NCBI GenBank assembly: GCA_011390455.1
Contig: JAABSI010000030.1
Location: 15,013 to 32,521, forward strand
Origin: Trueperaceae bacterium
Lineage (GTDB): Bacteria > Deinococcota > Deinococci > Deinococcales > Trueperaceae
Direction of reading: 5' to 3'
DNA: 17,509 nucleotides
The notes under the pieces are model-generated. The model was given only the letters and a program-made list of their open reading frames with translations, made no database searches and was not told the DNA's origin. Shown one piece after another: positions 1 to 8,446 of this stretch. The translations under genes and the position numbers were made by a program. The first letter of the stretch is position 1, and every line of letters starts with the position of its first letter.

Positions 1-1
1 C

Positions 2-1390
2 CGTCAGGCCGCGGAGAGCCTGTTCGCGCGCAGCTACTTCGGCGACGAGCCGCCGGCGGACGAGAAGTACGACCACTGGCTCGGTCGCCTGTACGTCCGC
101 CTCGGCGAGGCGAAGGAGGCGGACGGCGAGGCCATCGAGCGGGGCGTGAGCACGGTCATGCACCAGCTCGAGCGCGGCGACCTGCGCGGCGAGGTGGAGC
201 GGATCGTGCGCGCCCAGCTCGCGACCTACCACGCGCTCGGCGCCGAGTACGACCTGCTCGTCTGGGAGTCGGACGTGGTGGCCTCCGGGTTCCTGCAGCG
301 CGGCCTCGAGGTGCTCGAGGCGCTGCCGAACGTGGCGCGACCGACCGAGGGCAAGTACGCGGGCGCCCTCGTGATGGACGTGTCCGACTTCCTGCCCGGC
401 CTCGAGGACCCGAACGTGGTGCTCGTGCGCTCGGACGGCAACGCGACGTACGTCGCGAAGGACATCGGCTACCACCTGTGGAAGGTCGGGCGGCTCGAGG
501 GCATGCGCTATCGCCCCTTCGCGACCCAACCCTCCGGCGCGACGCTCTGGACCAGCCACCCCGAGGGCGACGCCAGCGTGCCGGGGCATCGCTTCGCGCA
601 CGGCGACCAGGCCGTCAACGTGATCGACGCCCGCCAGGCGCATCCGCAGGCGATCGTGCGCGCCGCGCTCGACCTGACGCGCCGCGTCTACGGGGAGGGC
701 GAGAGCGCTCCCGAGGGCCCCGAGGAGTCGTCGCTGCACCACCTCGCGTACGAGGTGGTCACCCTCGAGGGCCAGGCGATGAGCGGCCGCAAGGGGGTGA
801 CGCTCGCGATCGACACCGTCCTCGACGAAGCGCGGCGGCGCGCGCTCGCGGTCGTCACGGAGAAGCGGCCGGACCTCGCCGATGCGGCCGCCGTCGCCGA
901 CGCCGTGGGCGTCGGCGCGGTGCGTTTCGCGATGCTCAAGAGCGAGGCCAAGCGGGTGATCGACTTCCGGTGGGACCAGGCGCTCAACCTCCAGGGCGAC
1001 AGCGCGCCCTACGTGCAGTACGCGCACGCCCGCGCGTGCAGCATCCTGCGGGCGGCCCGGGAGGCGGGCGTGCTGGCCGAGGTGGCCGACGGTGCGGCGC
1101 TGGGGCCGCTCGAGGTCAAGCTCGCCCAGGCCGTCGCGCGCTTCCCCGACGTGATCGCCGCGGCCGCGCGCGACGACGCGCCGCACGCCGTGGCGCAGTA
1201 CGCGCTCGACCTGGCGACCGCATGGAACGGCTACTACAACCACCGCGACGCCGAGGGGAAACCCGACACCGCGGTCCTGCGCGCGCCCGAGGGCTTGCGC
1301 GAGGCGCGGCTGGCGCTCGTCGCCCGGGTCCGCGACGCGCTCGCGGAGGCGCTGGCGCTGCTCGGGATCGGTGCACCCGAGAAGATGTGA
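2..1390 (+). CDS. argS: Arginyl-tRNA synthetase, 5'-truncated by the window edge
   Basis: Class I aminoacyl-tRNA synthetase that charges tRNA-Arg with arginine in the cytoplasm. The frame is open from base 2 to the TGA at 1388-1390, giving 462 codons. The usual family length is about 550-600 residues, so the N-terminal part with the HIGH signature lies outside. Seen in the fragment: the catalytic-domain stretch SDGNATYVAKDIGYHLWK; a KMSKS-equivalent loop MSGRKG starting at fragment residue 260; then the DALR anticodon-binding domain with IDFRWDQALNLQGDSAPYVQ followed by YAHARACSILR, ending in LLGIGAPEKM. The MSGRKG loop lacks the classical lysines. This is normal for many arginyl enzymes and matches the Thermus type as I recall it. 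The first ATG inside the window (146) is internal and not the start. The gene is intact at its 3' end. The 173 bases that follow hold no gene I can support. Confidence 0.97.
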   Translation, partial: RQAAESLFARSYFGDEPPADEKYDHWLGRLYVRLGEAKEADGEAIERGVSTVMHQLERGDLRGEVERIVRAQLATYHALGAEYDLLVWESDVVASGFLQRGLEVLEALPNVARPTEGKYAGALVMDVSDFLPGLEDPNVVLVRSDGNATYVAKDIGYHLWKVGRLEGMRYRPFATQPSGATLWTSHPEGDASVPGHRFAHGDQAVNVIDARQAHPQAIVRAALDLTRRVYGEGESAPEGPEESSLHHLAYEVVTLEGQAMSGRKGVTLAIDTVLDEARRRALAVVTEKRPDLADAAAVADAVGVGAVRFAMLKSEAKRVIDFRWDQALNLQGDSAPYVQYAHARACSILRAAREAGVLAEVADGAALGPLEVKLAQAVARFPDVIAAAARDDAPHAVAQYALDLATAWNGYYNHRDAEGKPDTAVLRAPEGLREARLALVARVRDALAEALALLGIGAPEKM

Positions 1391-1551
1391 CCGAGGGGCC
1401 GGACGGTTCGAGTCCGCTCGCCTGAGTGCTGGGCCGCATCTGGGCGACCGTGGTCGTCGCCGGGCGCGACCGCGTGTGGGTGGCGGGCAGGACGCCGTCC
1501 TCGGTGTCCGACGAGGGCGCGTGACGTCTGCGTCGGACCCCTCGCCGTCCG

Positions 1552-1557
1552 TACCAT
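1552..1557 (+). promoter_or_regulatory. Possible -10 box (TACCAT) of a leaderless promoter for the STAND regulator
   Basis: TACCAT fits TANNNT and ends 6 bases before the ATG at 1564, and no Shine-Dalgarno lies before that ATG. This geometry puts the transcription start at or next to the start codon, as in leaderless genes of Deinococcota. No convincing -35 hexamer is present at 16-18 bases upstream, so this rests on the -10 box and spacing alone. Confidence 0.4.
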
Positions 1558-1563
1558 GACCCG

Positions 1564-4500
1564 ATGAAGGCGCGCCTTCGACTCTGCGGTCCCCCGAGCA
1601 TGCACGAGGGCGGCGCGTGGCGGCCGTGGCCCGTCTCGGCGCCGCGCGCGCTCCTCGCCTTGCTCGCCTGCCGCGACGGGTGGTGGACGCGCGAGGCGCT
1701 CGTCGTCCGGTTGCGCCCGGACGCGCCCGAGGTCGACGCGCGGCGCTACGTGCGTCAGGTGGTCCACCGAGCGCGCCACCTTCCGGAGGGGGCCGACGTC
1801 GAGGTCGACGGCGACCGGGTCCGGTGGTCGGTCGACAGCGACGTCGGCGCCTTCCGGCGCGCGGTGCTCGCGCTCGACGCCTCGGCTCTGGCGGTCCCGG
1901 TCGACCGCTTCCTGGAGGGTTGGCGGGGGCCGGACGCGGCCTACGACGCATGGGTGGAGGAGGAGCGGTCCGACCTCCTCCGGAGCCGACGCCGCGTGGC
2001 CCGTGCCCTCGCCGCCGCTCGCGTGGGCGACGGCGACCTCCTCGCGGCCTCCCGGGCCGCCGAGGTGCTGCTGATCGACGACCCGTTGGACGAGGCGACG
2101 CTCGTGGACGTGGTGCGCTGGCGTGCGGACGGGGGCGACGGACCCGGTGCGCTGGCGCTGCTCGAGGCGTTCGAGGAGCGGCTGGCCGACGAACTCGGCG
2201 AGCGACCTTCGGCGGCGGCGCGCGGCCTCGGCGAGCGGCTCCGGCGGTCCACCGGGTGGGGTCGCGGGCCGGGAGCGCCCACGCCGGCGAGCGGCGCCGT
2301 CGGCTTCGCGACGCCCTTCCACGGCCGCGAGCCCGAGCTGCGCCGGTTGGCGGCGGCGCTCGAAGGCGATGGCCCGAGGGTGGTCGCGCTCGTCGGTCTG
2401 GGGGGTGCGGGCAAGACGCGCCTCGCCGCGGAGGCGGCGGCTCGGGCGAAGCGCACGGGGTTCGAGGTCGTCGAGGTGTCGCTGGCCAACGCCGATCCGA
2501 GGGCATCGGTCGCCGATCGGATCGCGGCGGCGCTGCCGATCGGTTGGGACGTCGTCGACGCCGAGTCGCGTTGGCGCGCGTGGGCCGCGCGCGGATCCGG
2601 ACTCCTCGTCCTCGACGAGGTCGAGGAGCTGGTCACCGCGGGCGACGCCCTCGATGCATGGTTCGAGGCGGTGCGCCCGACGCTCGGGAAGGTGCGCGTG
2701 TGGTTGACCGGACGGGTCGCGCCCGGTTGGTCGGCGCTCGAGGTCTGGCCGGTGGACGGCCTCGCGGTGCCGCCACCGAGCGCGTCCACCGACGAGGTGC
2801 GGACCGCCGCCGGTGTCCGGCTCCTGTTGGCGCGCGCCGGGTTCGATCCCGACGCGGTCGGCGACGCCGACGTCCGCGCCGCCGCGACCGTGGCCCGGGA
2901 GGTCGGCGGACACCCGCTGGCGCTCGAGTTGCTCGCCGCGGCCACCCGCGGCGTACCCGCGGCGCGCGCCTACGTGGACGGCGTCGCTTCGGTGCTTGCG
3001 GGAGGCGCGCACGCAGGGCGCGGGAGCGACCTGCGGGCGGGGCATCGCGACCTGGCGGGGCTGCTGGCCGCCACGTGGGCGGCGCTCCCCGCATCGGAGG
3101 CCGTCGCCGCCCGTCGCCTCGCCACCTTCCACGGGCCGTTCGACCTCGCCGCCGCGCAGGAGGTCGCGGGAGCGGACGCCGCCACCCTCGCGCGCTGGTT
3201 CGACCGCGCGCTCGTGCGGCGCGAGGCCCTCGACCGGTACGCGCTCCACCCGCTGGTGCGCCGCAGCGCTCCTCCACGCACCGTCGCCGACCTCGACGCC
3301 CATGCGCGGTGGGCGCTCGGACGGGTGGCGTCGGCGGGACGTCGACTGCGCACGGAAGGGCACGCGGCGGCCCTCGACGAGGTCGGCGAGCTCGAGGCGG
3401 AGGTGCGCGCCGCGTGGCGGCACGCGTTGCCGCGAGCGGCGGCCGTTGGCGAGCCGTACGTCGGGCTCCTGGAAGGGGCGCTCGAACCCCTGGACCACGC
3501 CTGGCATGCCGCGGGCCGCCTCGGCACCGCGGCCACGGCCTACCGCGAGGCGCTCGATGCGCTGGAGGCGCTCGGGAGCGCCGGAGCCGACTGCGGGGGC
3601 GACGGTGACGCCCGGTTGCGGCTCGGCATCTGGGCCGGTCGCGTGCGGGTGCGGTGGGTGACGGCCGAGCGGAACCTGGGCCGCCCTGAGGCCGCGGCCC
3701 ACCTCGCCGAGCTGTCCGGCGCCGCCGATCCCGATCTCCGGTTGGAGGCGGTGCTGGAGCGCGCCAAGGCGGCCGATCGGATGGGGCGGCTCGCGGAGGC
3801 GGACGCCGGCTACCGAGCGGTTTTGGCGGACCGCGCCGTGCGCCGCAGGCCCGACTTGGCGGGGGCTGCGCACGTCGGCATCGCGCAGCAGCTGTGGACG
3901 CACGCCGCGGACGTGGAGGAGGCGCTCGCGCACGACGACGCGGCGCTGGTCGCCGCGCGCCGCGACGGCGACCCCGATGCGCTCGCGATCGCGTTGATCA
4001 ACGCCGGCGCGGGCGCGTACGAGCGTGGACGCGTGGCCGAGGCCGAGGAGCGCTGGCGTGAGGCCATCGCCATCGCCCACCAGCTCGGCCATCGGGCGCG
4101 CGAGGCGGCCGTCTGGAACAACCTGGGGCTGGCGGCCTGGCGCCGCGGGCGAACCGACGAGGCGCGGGACGCCTTCGAGTCGAGCCTCAAACTGCGGCGC
4201 GCGCTGGGCGACCGACGGGGGCTGGCCTCGGTGCTCCTGCACCTCGGGCAGCTCGCGGCCGGCGGCGGCGTTGGGGCGGGCGGCCACCTCGAGGAAGCGA
4301 TCGCGACGTTCGACGAACTCGACGACGTCGAGAGCCGGGCCCTGGCCTACGCGGCCTGGGCCGACGTCGCGGCGGCCGCCGGCGACGGCCGCCGCGCCGC
4401 CGGCCGCGCGGCGGCCGCCCTGAGCGACGCGGTGCGCTCGGCGTCCGTGCGGGCGACCCTCGCGGCGCTCTTGGCGCACGCGCGCGCGTGGGCGGCGGCG

Positions 4501-4746
4501 GGCCACGCAGTGGCCGCGGCCACGCTGGCGTCGTGGGTCGCGGAGCTGGCCGACGGTCGCGACGATGCGGTGCGCGGCGCGGCCGCGACGTTGGCCGCGG
4601 CGGCCGTCGCAGACCCGACCGCGCTGCGGTGGCCGGTCGTGGGCCGGAGCCTGGAAGCGCTCGCGACGGCGGTGGGCGACGGCCGGGTGGCGCCTCCGGC
4701 CCCCACCGACCCCGAGTGGAACGCTCCTGGAACGCCGCGCCGGTAG
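1564..4746 (+). CDS. BTAD-type transcriptional regulator with STAND (NB-ARC-like) ATPase and TPR repeats
   Basis: A 1060-residue cytoplasmic sensor-regulator of the SARP/AfsR-MalT architecture. Residues about 1-90 look like a winged-helix DNA-binding domain and about 95-228 like the helical BTAD. After a short linker comes a STAND NTPase: Walker A GLGGAGKT at 278-285, Walker B LLVLDEVE at 347-354, a VRVWLTGR sensor strand near 377-384, and the GGHPLALELL motif near 448-457. The C-terminal third (about 620-1000) is Ala/Leu-rich helical repeats. The clearest TPRs are around EAAVWNNLGLAAWRRGRTDE. Known for the class: ATP-bound oligomers, formed when the repeat region senses a ligand or partner, activate nearby genes. 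The ligand cannot be read from the sequence. The ATG at 1564 is the first start after the in-frame stop at 1522-1524 and follows a TANNNT box. The cupredoxin gene 59 bases downstream is a plausible but unproven target or operon partner. A STAND defence protein is less likely, because no toxic effector domain is seen. Confidence 0.9.
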   Translation: MKARLRLCGPPSMHEGGAWRPWPVSAPRALLALLACRDGWWTREALVVRLRPDAPEVDARRYVRQVVHRARHLPEGADVEVDGDRVRWSVDSDVGAFRRAVLALDASALAVPVDRFLEGWRGPDAAYDAWVEEERSDLLRSRRRVARALAAARVGDGDLLAASRAAEVLLIDDPLDEATLVDVVRWRADGGDGPGALALLEAFEERLADELGERPSAAARGLGERLRRSTGWGRGPGAPTPASGAVGFATPFHGREPELRRLAAALEGDGPRVVALVGLGGAGKTRLAAEAAARAKRTGFEVVEVSLANADPRASVADRIAAALPIGWDVVDAESRWRAWAARGSGLLVLDEVEELVTAGDALDAWFEAVRPTLGKVRVWLTGRVAPGWSALEVWPVDGLAVPPPSASTDEVRTAAGVRLLLARAGFDPDAVGDADVRAAATVAREVGGHPLALELLAAATRGVPAARAYVDGVASVLAGGAHAGRGSDLRAGHRDLAGLLAATWAALPASEAVAARRLATFHGPFDLAAAQEVAGADAATLARWFDRALVRREALDRYALHPLVRRSAPPRTVADLDAHARWALGRVASAGRRLRTEGHAAALDEVGELEAEVRAAWRHALPRAAAVGEPYVGLLEGALEPLDHAWHAAGRLGTAATAYREALDALEALGSAGADCGGDGDARLRLGIWAGRVRVRWVTAERNLGRPEAAAHLAELSGAADPDLRLEAVLERAKAADRMGRLAEADAGYRAVLADRAVRRRPDLAGAAHVGIAQQLWTHAADVEEALAHDDAALVAARRDGDPDALAIALINAGAGAYERGRVAEAEERWREAIAIAHQLGHRAREAAVWNNLGLAAWRRGRTDEARDAFESSLKLRRALGDRRGLASVLLHLGQLAAGGGVGAGGHLEEAIATFDELDDVESRALAYAAWADVAAAAGDGRRAAGRAAAALSDAVRSASVRATLAALLAHARAWAAAGHAVAAATLASWVAELADGRDDAVRGAAATLAAAAVADPTALRWPVVGRSLEALATAVGDGRVAPPAPTDPEWNAPGTPRR

Positions 4747-4793
4747 CTTCGTCCTACCCGGCGACGGCAGCGCAGCGACGCGCCGCGCCCGGC

Positions 4794-4799
4794 AGGAGG
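4794..4799 (+). promoter_or_regulatory. Ribosome binding site of the cupredoxin gene
   Basis: A perfect AGGAGG lies 6 bases before the ATG at 4806. It fixes that start within a much longer open frame, which runs back into the regulator gene in another phase. It also contrasts with the SD-less starts of the regulator and mnmA. Confidence 0.85.
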
Positions 4800-4805
4800 A
4801 TTCGC

Positions 4806-5372
4806 ATGGTTCGCTTTGGATCGCTCGCTCGCTTCGCGCTCGCCGCCATCGCGCTCGGTTTCGGGGTCGCCGCGGCGCAGACCGACCATCAGGTGCTGAT
4901 GCACATCGAGGAGGTGCACGACCGCCCGCTGCCGCTCTTCTACTTCGAGCCGGTCGGGTTGCTCGTGCAGCCGGGGGACACGGTGACCTTCGTCGCGGCC
5001 AGCCCCCACCACACCGCGACCGCCTACCACGGCCAACACGTCAAGTCGCACCGCGTCCCCGAGGGCGTCGAGCCGTTCTCGTCCCCGATCGTGCCGGTCG
5101 GTCAGACCTGGTCCTACACCTTCAGCGTCCCGGGCACGTACGACGTCTGGTGCGGCCCGCACGAGCAGTACGGCATGGCGATGCGGATCGTGGTCGGCGC
5201 CCCCGGCGGTCCGGCCGAGGGCCCCGTGACCGAGTTCGGTCCGGACGGCGTGTTCGGCGCCTCGGCGGCCGTGCTCAACGCGTCCGAGCTGGCGTCCTCG
5301 CGCATCGTCGAGCTCGGTGCGGTCCCGTGGGCCGACGTCGTGGCGGCGGTGCTGGCGGTGCCGCTCGACTGA
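4806..5372 (+). CDS. Exported blue-copper protein (cupredoxin, plastocyanin/halocyanin-like)
   Basis: A 188-residue secreted protein likely to carry electrons outside the cytoplasmic membrane through a type 1 copper site. Residues 1-25 form a signal peptide: Arg at 3 and 9, a hydrophobic core, and a VAAAQ end that suits signal peptidase I. The single cupredoxin domain spans about 27-131. Candidate copper ligands are a His in PHHTATAYH (His68 or His69), Cys116, His119 and Met124 in WCGPHEQYGM, i.e. the usual N-terminal His followed by C-x2-H-x4-M. Residues 132-188 form a tail after the last strand, which I do not recognise. It has no second copper motif and a weakly hydrophobic end. No lipobox Cys is visible, so it is probably soluble or held by a partner. 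Its redox partner is not in the window. It follows the STAND regulator by 59 bases and converges with the YdiJ-like gene, with 12 bases between stops. Confidence 0.9.
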   Translation: MVRFGSLARFALAAIALGFGVAAAQTDHQVLMHIEEVHDRPLPLFYFEPVGLLVQPGDTVTFVAASPHHTATAYHGQHVKSHRVPEGVEPFSSPIVPVGQTWSYTFSVPGTYDVWCGPHEQYGMAMRIVVGAPGGPAEGPVTEFGPDGVFGASAAVLNASELASSRIVELGAVPWADVVAAVLAVPLD

Positions 5373-5384
5373 CCGCGGCGCCGC

Positions 5385-8375
5385 TCAATTCGGATCGCGC
5401 AGCGCCCGCGCCAACGTCTCCGCGACGTGGCGCGGGCGCTCGCCGGTGCCGTCGGCGACCTGGTGCCGGCAGCTGAAGCCGCAGGCGACCACGTCGCCGG
5501 CGCCTGCTTGGGCGTGCGCCCGCACCGCCGGGAACAGCCGCTGCTCGCCGATCGCCATCGACAGGTCGTGGTGGGTGTAGCCGAAGCTCCCCGCCATCCC
5601 GCAGCAGCCCGCGTCCACCTCGCGCACGTCGCGCGAGGCCCAACCGAGCACGGCTTTGGTGGCCGCGGTGCCGAGCACCGCCTTCTGCTGACAGTGGCCG
5701 TGGAGCAAGACCGGTGCGTCGCCGGCCGCGAACACCGAGGTCGGGTCGAGCGCGCCGCTGGTCCAGCGCTTCGCCAGCCAGGTCTCGAGCGGCCGGACGT
5801 GCGCCGCGAGCGCCTCGGTCGCCGCGCCCGGCACCAGGCTGCGGTAGTCGTCGGTGAAGGCGCTGACGCACGAGGGCTCCAGGCCGAGCACCGGCACGCC
5901 GCGGGCGACGTAGGGCGTGAGCGCCGAGACGTTCGCGGCCGCCTGCGCCTTGGCCTCGCGGAGCAGCCCCTTCGAGATCAGCGGGCGCCCGCAGCAGCGG
6001 TAGGGCACCAACTCGACGCGCGCCCCCACGGCTTCGAGCACCCGCACCGCGGCCTCGGCGGGGGCGGGGTCGTGGAAGGTCGACCACGTGTCGGCGAAGA
6101 GCGCGACCGTGGGTGCGTCCTCGGGCAGCGCCGCCGGCGCGCGGCGGGCGAACGAGCGGTCGAAGCGCTCGCGCGCGTACGCGGGCAGCGTCCGGCGACG
6201 ATCGACGCCGAGCACCTTCTCGGTCGTCCAGCGGACCGGCGCCAGCGGCAGCAGCGCGTTCGCCAGTGGGGCGAGGGCCTGCGCCAGCGGCGCGAGCTTG
6301 GCCACGCCGCCCAGCGCGCGCGCGGCGAGCGGCGTGCCGTGGTCGTCGTAGTACGCCTGGAGGAACTCGGACTTGATCTTCGCCAGGTCGACCCGACTCG
6401 GGCACTCGGCTTTGCACGCCTTGCACTCGAGGCACAGGTCGAGGGCGTCGTGCACCTCGCGGCTGGTGAGGCCGCCCGGGAGGCCGCCGACCATCGCCTC
6501 GCGCAGCACGTTCGCGCGCCCGCGGGTCGAGTGCTCCTCGTCGCGCGTCGCCATGTAGGACGGGCACATGGTGCCCACCCCCTCCTTGCGGCACGCGCCC
6601 ACGCCGGTGCAGGCCTCCACCGCGCCGAGGAAACCCTCGGCCCCGAAGTCGAACACGGTCGGTCGGTCGAAGCGCGGGTACCCCGCGCCGTAGCGAAGGT
6701 GTTCGGTCATGGGCGGGGCGTCGACGATCTTGCCGGGGTTCCACACGCCGGTCGGGTCGAAGGCCCGCTTGACCTCCTGGAAGGCGCCGTACAGGACCTC
6801 GCCGAAGAGCTCGCGGTTCTTCTCCGAGCGGATGAGCCCGTCGCCGTGCTCGCCCGACCACGAGCCGCCGAAGCGGCGCACGAGCGCGAACACCTCGTCC
6901 GCGATCGCGCGGTAGGCGCCGACCCCCAGCTCGGTCTTGAGGTCGAGCAACGGGCGCACGTGGAGCACGCCGACCGAGGCGTGGCCGTAGAGGACGGCCG
7001 GGGCGCCGTGCCGACGGCAGACGTCGAGGACCGCCGGGACGTAGGCGGCGAGGTGCTCGATGGGGATCGCGGCGTCTTCGATGAAGGGCACCGGCTTCGC
7101 GAGCCCCTCGACGGTGGCGTAGACGCCGAGCCCTTTGCGGCGGAAGTCGAGGACCTCCTTCTGTTGGGCGGGCGTGACCGCGAGGTAGGTCGCGTAGGCC
7201 CGGTCCGCGACCGCGGGGTCGCGCGCCAGCGCCTCGAGGTGGCCGCGGAGCGCCGCGTCGTCGTCGCCGTCGAACTCGACGGACAGCACCACCGCGGGAT
7301 CGCCCTGCACCCAGCCGACGTCCTGCGCCAACGCCGGGTTGACCTTGGCGAGCTCGAACAGGTCGCGGTCCATGAGCTCCACCGCCGAGGGCGCGTGGCG
7401 CACGATCGCCGGCACGGCCTCGAGGCCCGCGACCAGGGTCTCGAAGTGGAGCAGCGCCAGGACCCGCGTGCGCGGTACCGGGTGGAGCGCGACCGTGACG
7501 TCCAGGATCGCGGCGAGCGTCCCCTCGCTGCCGCACACCAGCTTGGCGAGGTTGAAGGGCCGGCCGGGGAGCAGCTCGTCGAGGTGGTAGCCGCCGACCC
7601 GCCGCATCACCTTCGGGGTGCGGGCCTCGATCTCGTCGGCGTGCGCGTGCACGATCCGGTGGACGGTCCGGTAGACGTCGCCCTCGACACCGGGCGCGGC
7701 GAGCTTGGCCGCCAGGGCCTCGCCGTCCTGCGCGCGGAACTCGACGACGCTGCCGTCGGCGAGGAGCGCCGTCATCGCGACCACCTGGTCGACGGTCTTG
7801 CCGTACTTGATCGAGCGCGTGCCCGCGGAGTCGTTCGCCACCATGCCGCCGACGTTGGCCCGGTCGGTGGTCGAGACGTCGGGCGTGAACTGCAGCGCGT
7901 GCGGCGCCAGCGCGGCGTTCAGGTGGTCGCGGATCACGCCCGGCTCGACCTTGGCGGTGCGGGCGGCGGCGTCGACCTCGAGGATCCGGGTCAGGTGGCG
8001 CGACACGTCGACGACGATGGCCTCGGCCACCGTCTGACCGGCGAGGCTGGTGCCGCCGCCGCGCATCAGCAGCGGGACGCCGTGCGCGCGCGCGACGTCC
8101 AGGGCCGCGCGGACGTCGTCGGCGTGCTTGGGGAAGACGACGCCGTGGGGAGCGATCGCGTACGGGCTCGCGTCGGTCGCGTACAAGGTGCGGCCGACCC
8201 GGTCGAAGCGGACCTCGCCCTCGAGGCGGGCGCGCAGGTCGACCTCCAGGCGGGCGCGCAGGGCGCGCCGACCCTCGTCGTCGTGGGCGATCAGGCGCGC
8301 CGGCGCCGACGCGGGCGTCGCGGCGACACCAGGGGGGTTCGGGGCGTCCGGCGACGCGGCTCGTGGCACGGTCAT
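5385..8375 (-). CDS. FAD-linked oxidase / 4Fe-4S / CCG-domain 2-hydroxyacid dehydrogenase (YdiJ-like)
   Basis: A 996-residue three-part flavoprotein matching E. coli YdiJ (about 1018 residues) in order and size. YdiJ-type enzymes oxidise D-2-hydroxyacids, D-2-hydroxyglutarate being the reported substrate, and pass electrons to a membrane or soluble acceptor. In order: a PCMH FAD-binding domain with RGGGTSLAGQT (105-115) and GGMVANDSAG (176-185); an FAD-oxidase C-terminal domain with GEHGDG around His510; a dicluster ferredoxin region with Cys589, Cys595, Cys604 and then CLECKACKAECP (Cys648, 651, 654, 658); and paired CCG cysteine-rich modules with YRCCGRP (Cys794-795) and DAGCCGMAGSFGY (Cys924-925). 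All three functional parts, usually split into GlcD and GlcF chains, are fused here. The chosen ATG at 8375 has no Shine-Dalgarno. A GATACT hexamer 5 bases before it could be a leaderless -10 box. An upstream in-frame ATG at about 8390 is possible. Glycolate or D-lactate cannot be excluded as substrates. Confidence 0.93.
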   Translation of the reverse strand: MTVPRAASPDAPNPPGVAATPASAPARLIAHDDEGRRALRARLEVDLRARLEGEVRFDRVGRTLYATDASPYAIAPHGVVFPKHADDVRAALDVARAHGVPLLMRGGGTSLAGQTVAEAIVVDVSRHLTRILEVDAAARTAKVEPGVIRDHLNAALAPHALQFTPDVSTTDRANVGGMVANDSAGTRSIKYGKTVDQVVAMTALLADGSVVEFRAQDGEALAAKLAAPGVEGDVYRTVHRIVHAHADEIEARTPKVMRRVGGYHLDELLPGRPFNLAKLVCGSEGTLAAILDVTVALHPVPRTRVLALLHFETLVAGLEAVPAIVRHAPSAVELMDRDLFELAKVNPALAQDVGWVQGDPAVVLSVEFDGDDDAALRGHLEALARDPAVADRAYATYLAVTPAQQKEVLDFRRKGLGVYATVEGLAKPVPFIEDAAIPIEHLAAYVPAVLDVCRRHGAPAVLYGHASVGVLHVRPLLDLKTELGVGAYRAIADEVFALVRRFGGSWSGEHGDGLIRSEKNRELFGEVLYGAFQEVKRAFDPTGVWNPGKIVDAPPMTEHLRYGAGYPRFDRPTVFDFGAEGFLGAVEACTGVGACRKEGVGTMCPSYMATRDEEHSTRGRANVLREAMVGGLPGGLTSREVHDALDLCLECKACKAECPSRVDLAKIKSEFLQAYYDDHGTPLAARALGGVAKLAPLAQALAPLANALLPLAPVRWTTEKVLGVDRRRTLPAYARERFDRSFARRAPAALPEDAPTVALFADTWSTFHDPAPAEAAVRVLEAVGARVELVPYRCCGRPLISKGLLREAKAQAAANVSALTPYVARGVPVLGLEPSCVSAFTDDYRSLVPGAATEALAAHVRPLETWLAKRWTSGALDPTSVFAAGDAPVLLHGHCQQKAVLGTAATKAVLGWASRDVREVDAGCCGMAGSFGYTHHDLSMAIGEQRLFPAVRAHAQAGAGDVVACGFSCRHQVADGTGERPRHVAETLARALRDPN

Positions 8376-8446
8376 GCAGCAGTATCGCATCCGCCCCGGA
8401 CCGGTTTTGCGGCGGGCGAGCTCACACGGAGGAAGCCAACGACGAA

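Noticed and set aside
1391..1430. A GGTTCGAGTCC string after argS that looks like a tRNA T-arm
   Set aside because: The T-stem has mismatches, and no acceptor, D or anticodon arms can be formed upstream, where the sequence is the end of argS.
1426..1524. A 32-codon GTG frame between argS and the regulator
   Set aside because: No ribosome binding site, no recognisable motif, and in DNA this GC-rich open frames of this size are common.
1234..4506. A very long open frame on the minus strand opposite the regulator
   Set aside because: Its product is Arg/Pro/Ala/Gly-rich with no domain signature. It mirrors the codon bias of the real STAND gene, whose motifs are intact.
4717..4735. TGGAACGC repeated at an 11-base step, like an OmpR-type binding site before the cupredoxin gene
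   Set aside because: It lies in the coding end of the regulator, has only two copies, and could easily be chance.
1564..4746. The STAND ATPase as an Avs/NLR-like phage defence protein
   Set aside because: Its N-terminus is a DNA-binding plus BTAD module rather than a nuclease, protease or other effector, and no defence genes are nearby.
5375..5384. GCGGCGCCGC palindrome between the cupredoxin and YdiJ-like stops as a terminator
   Set aside because: A perfect 10-base palindrome with no loop and no T-run makes a poor hairpin.
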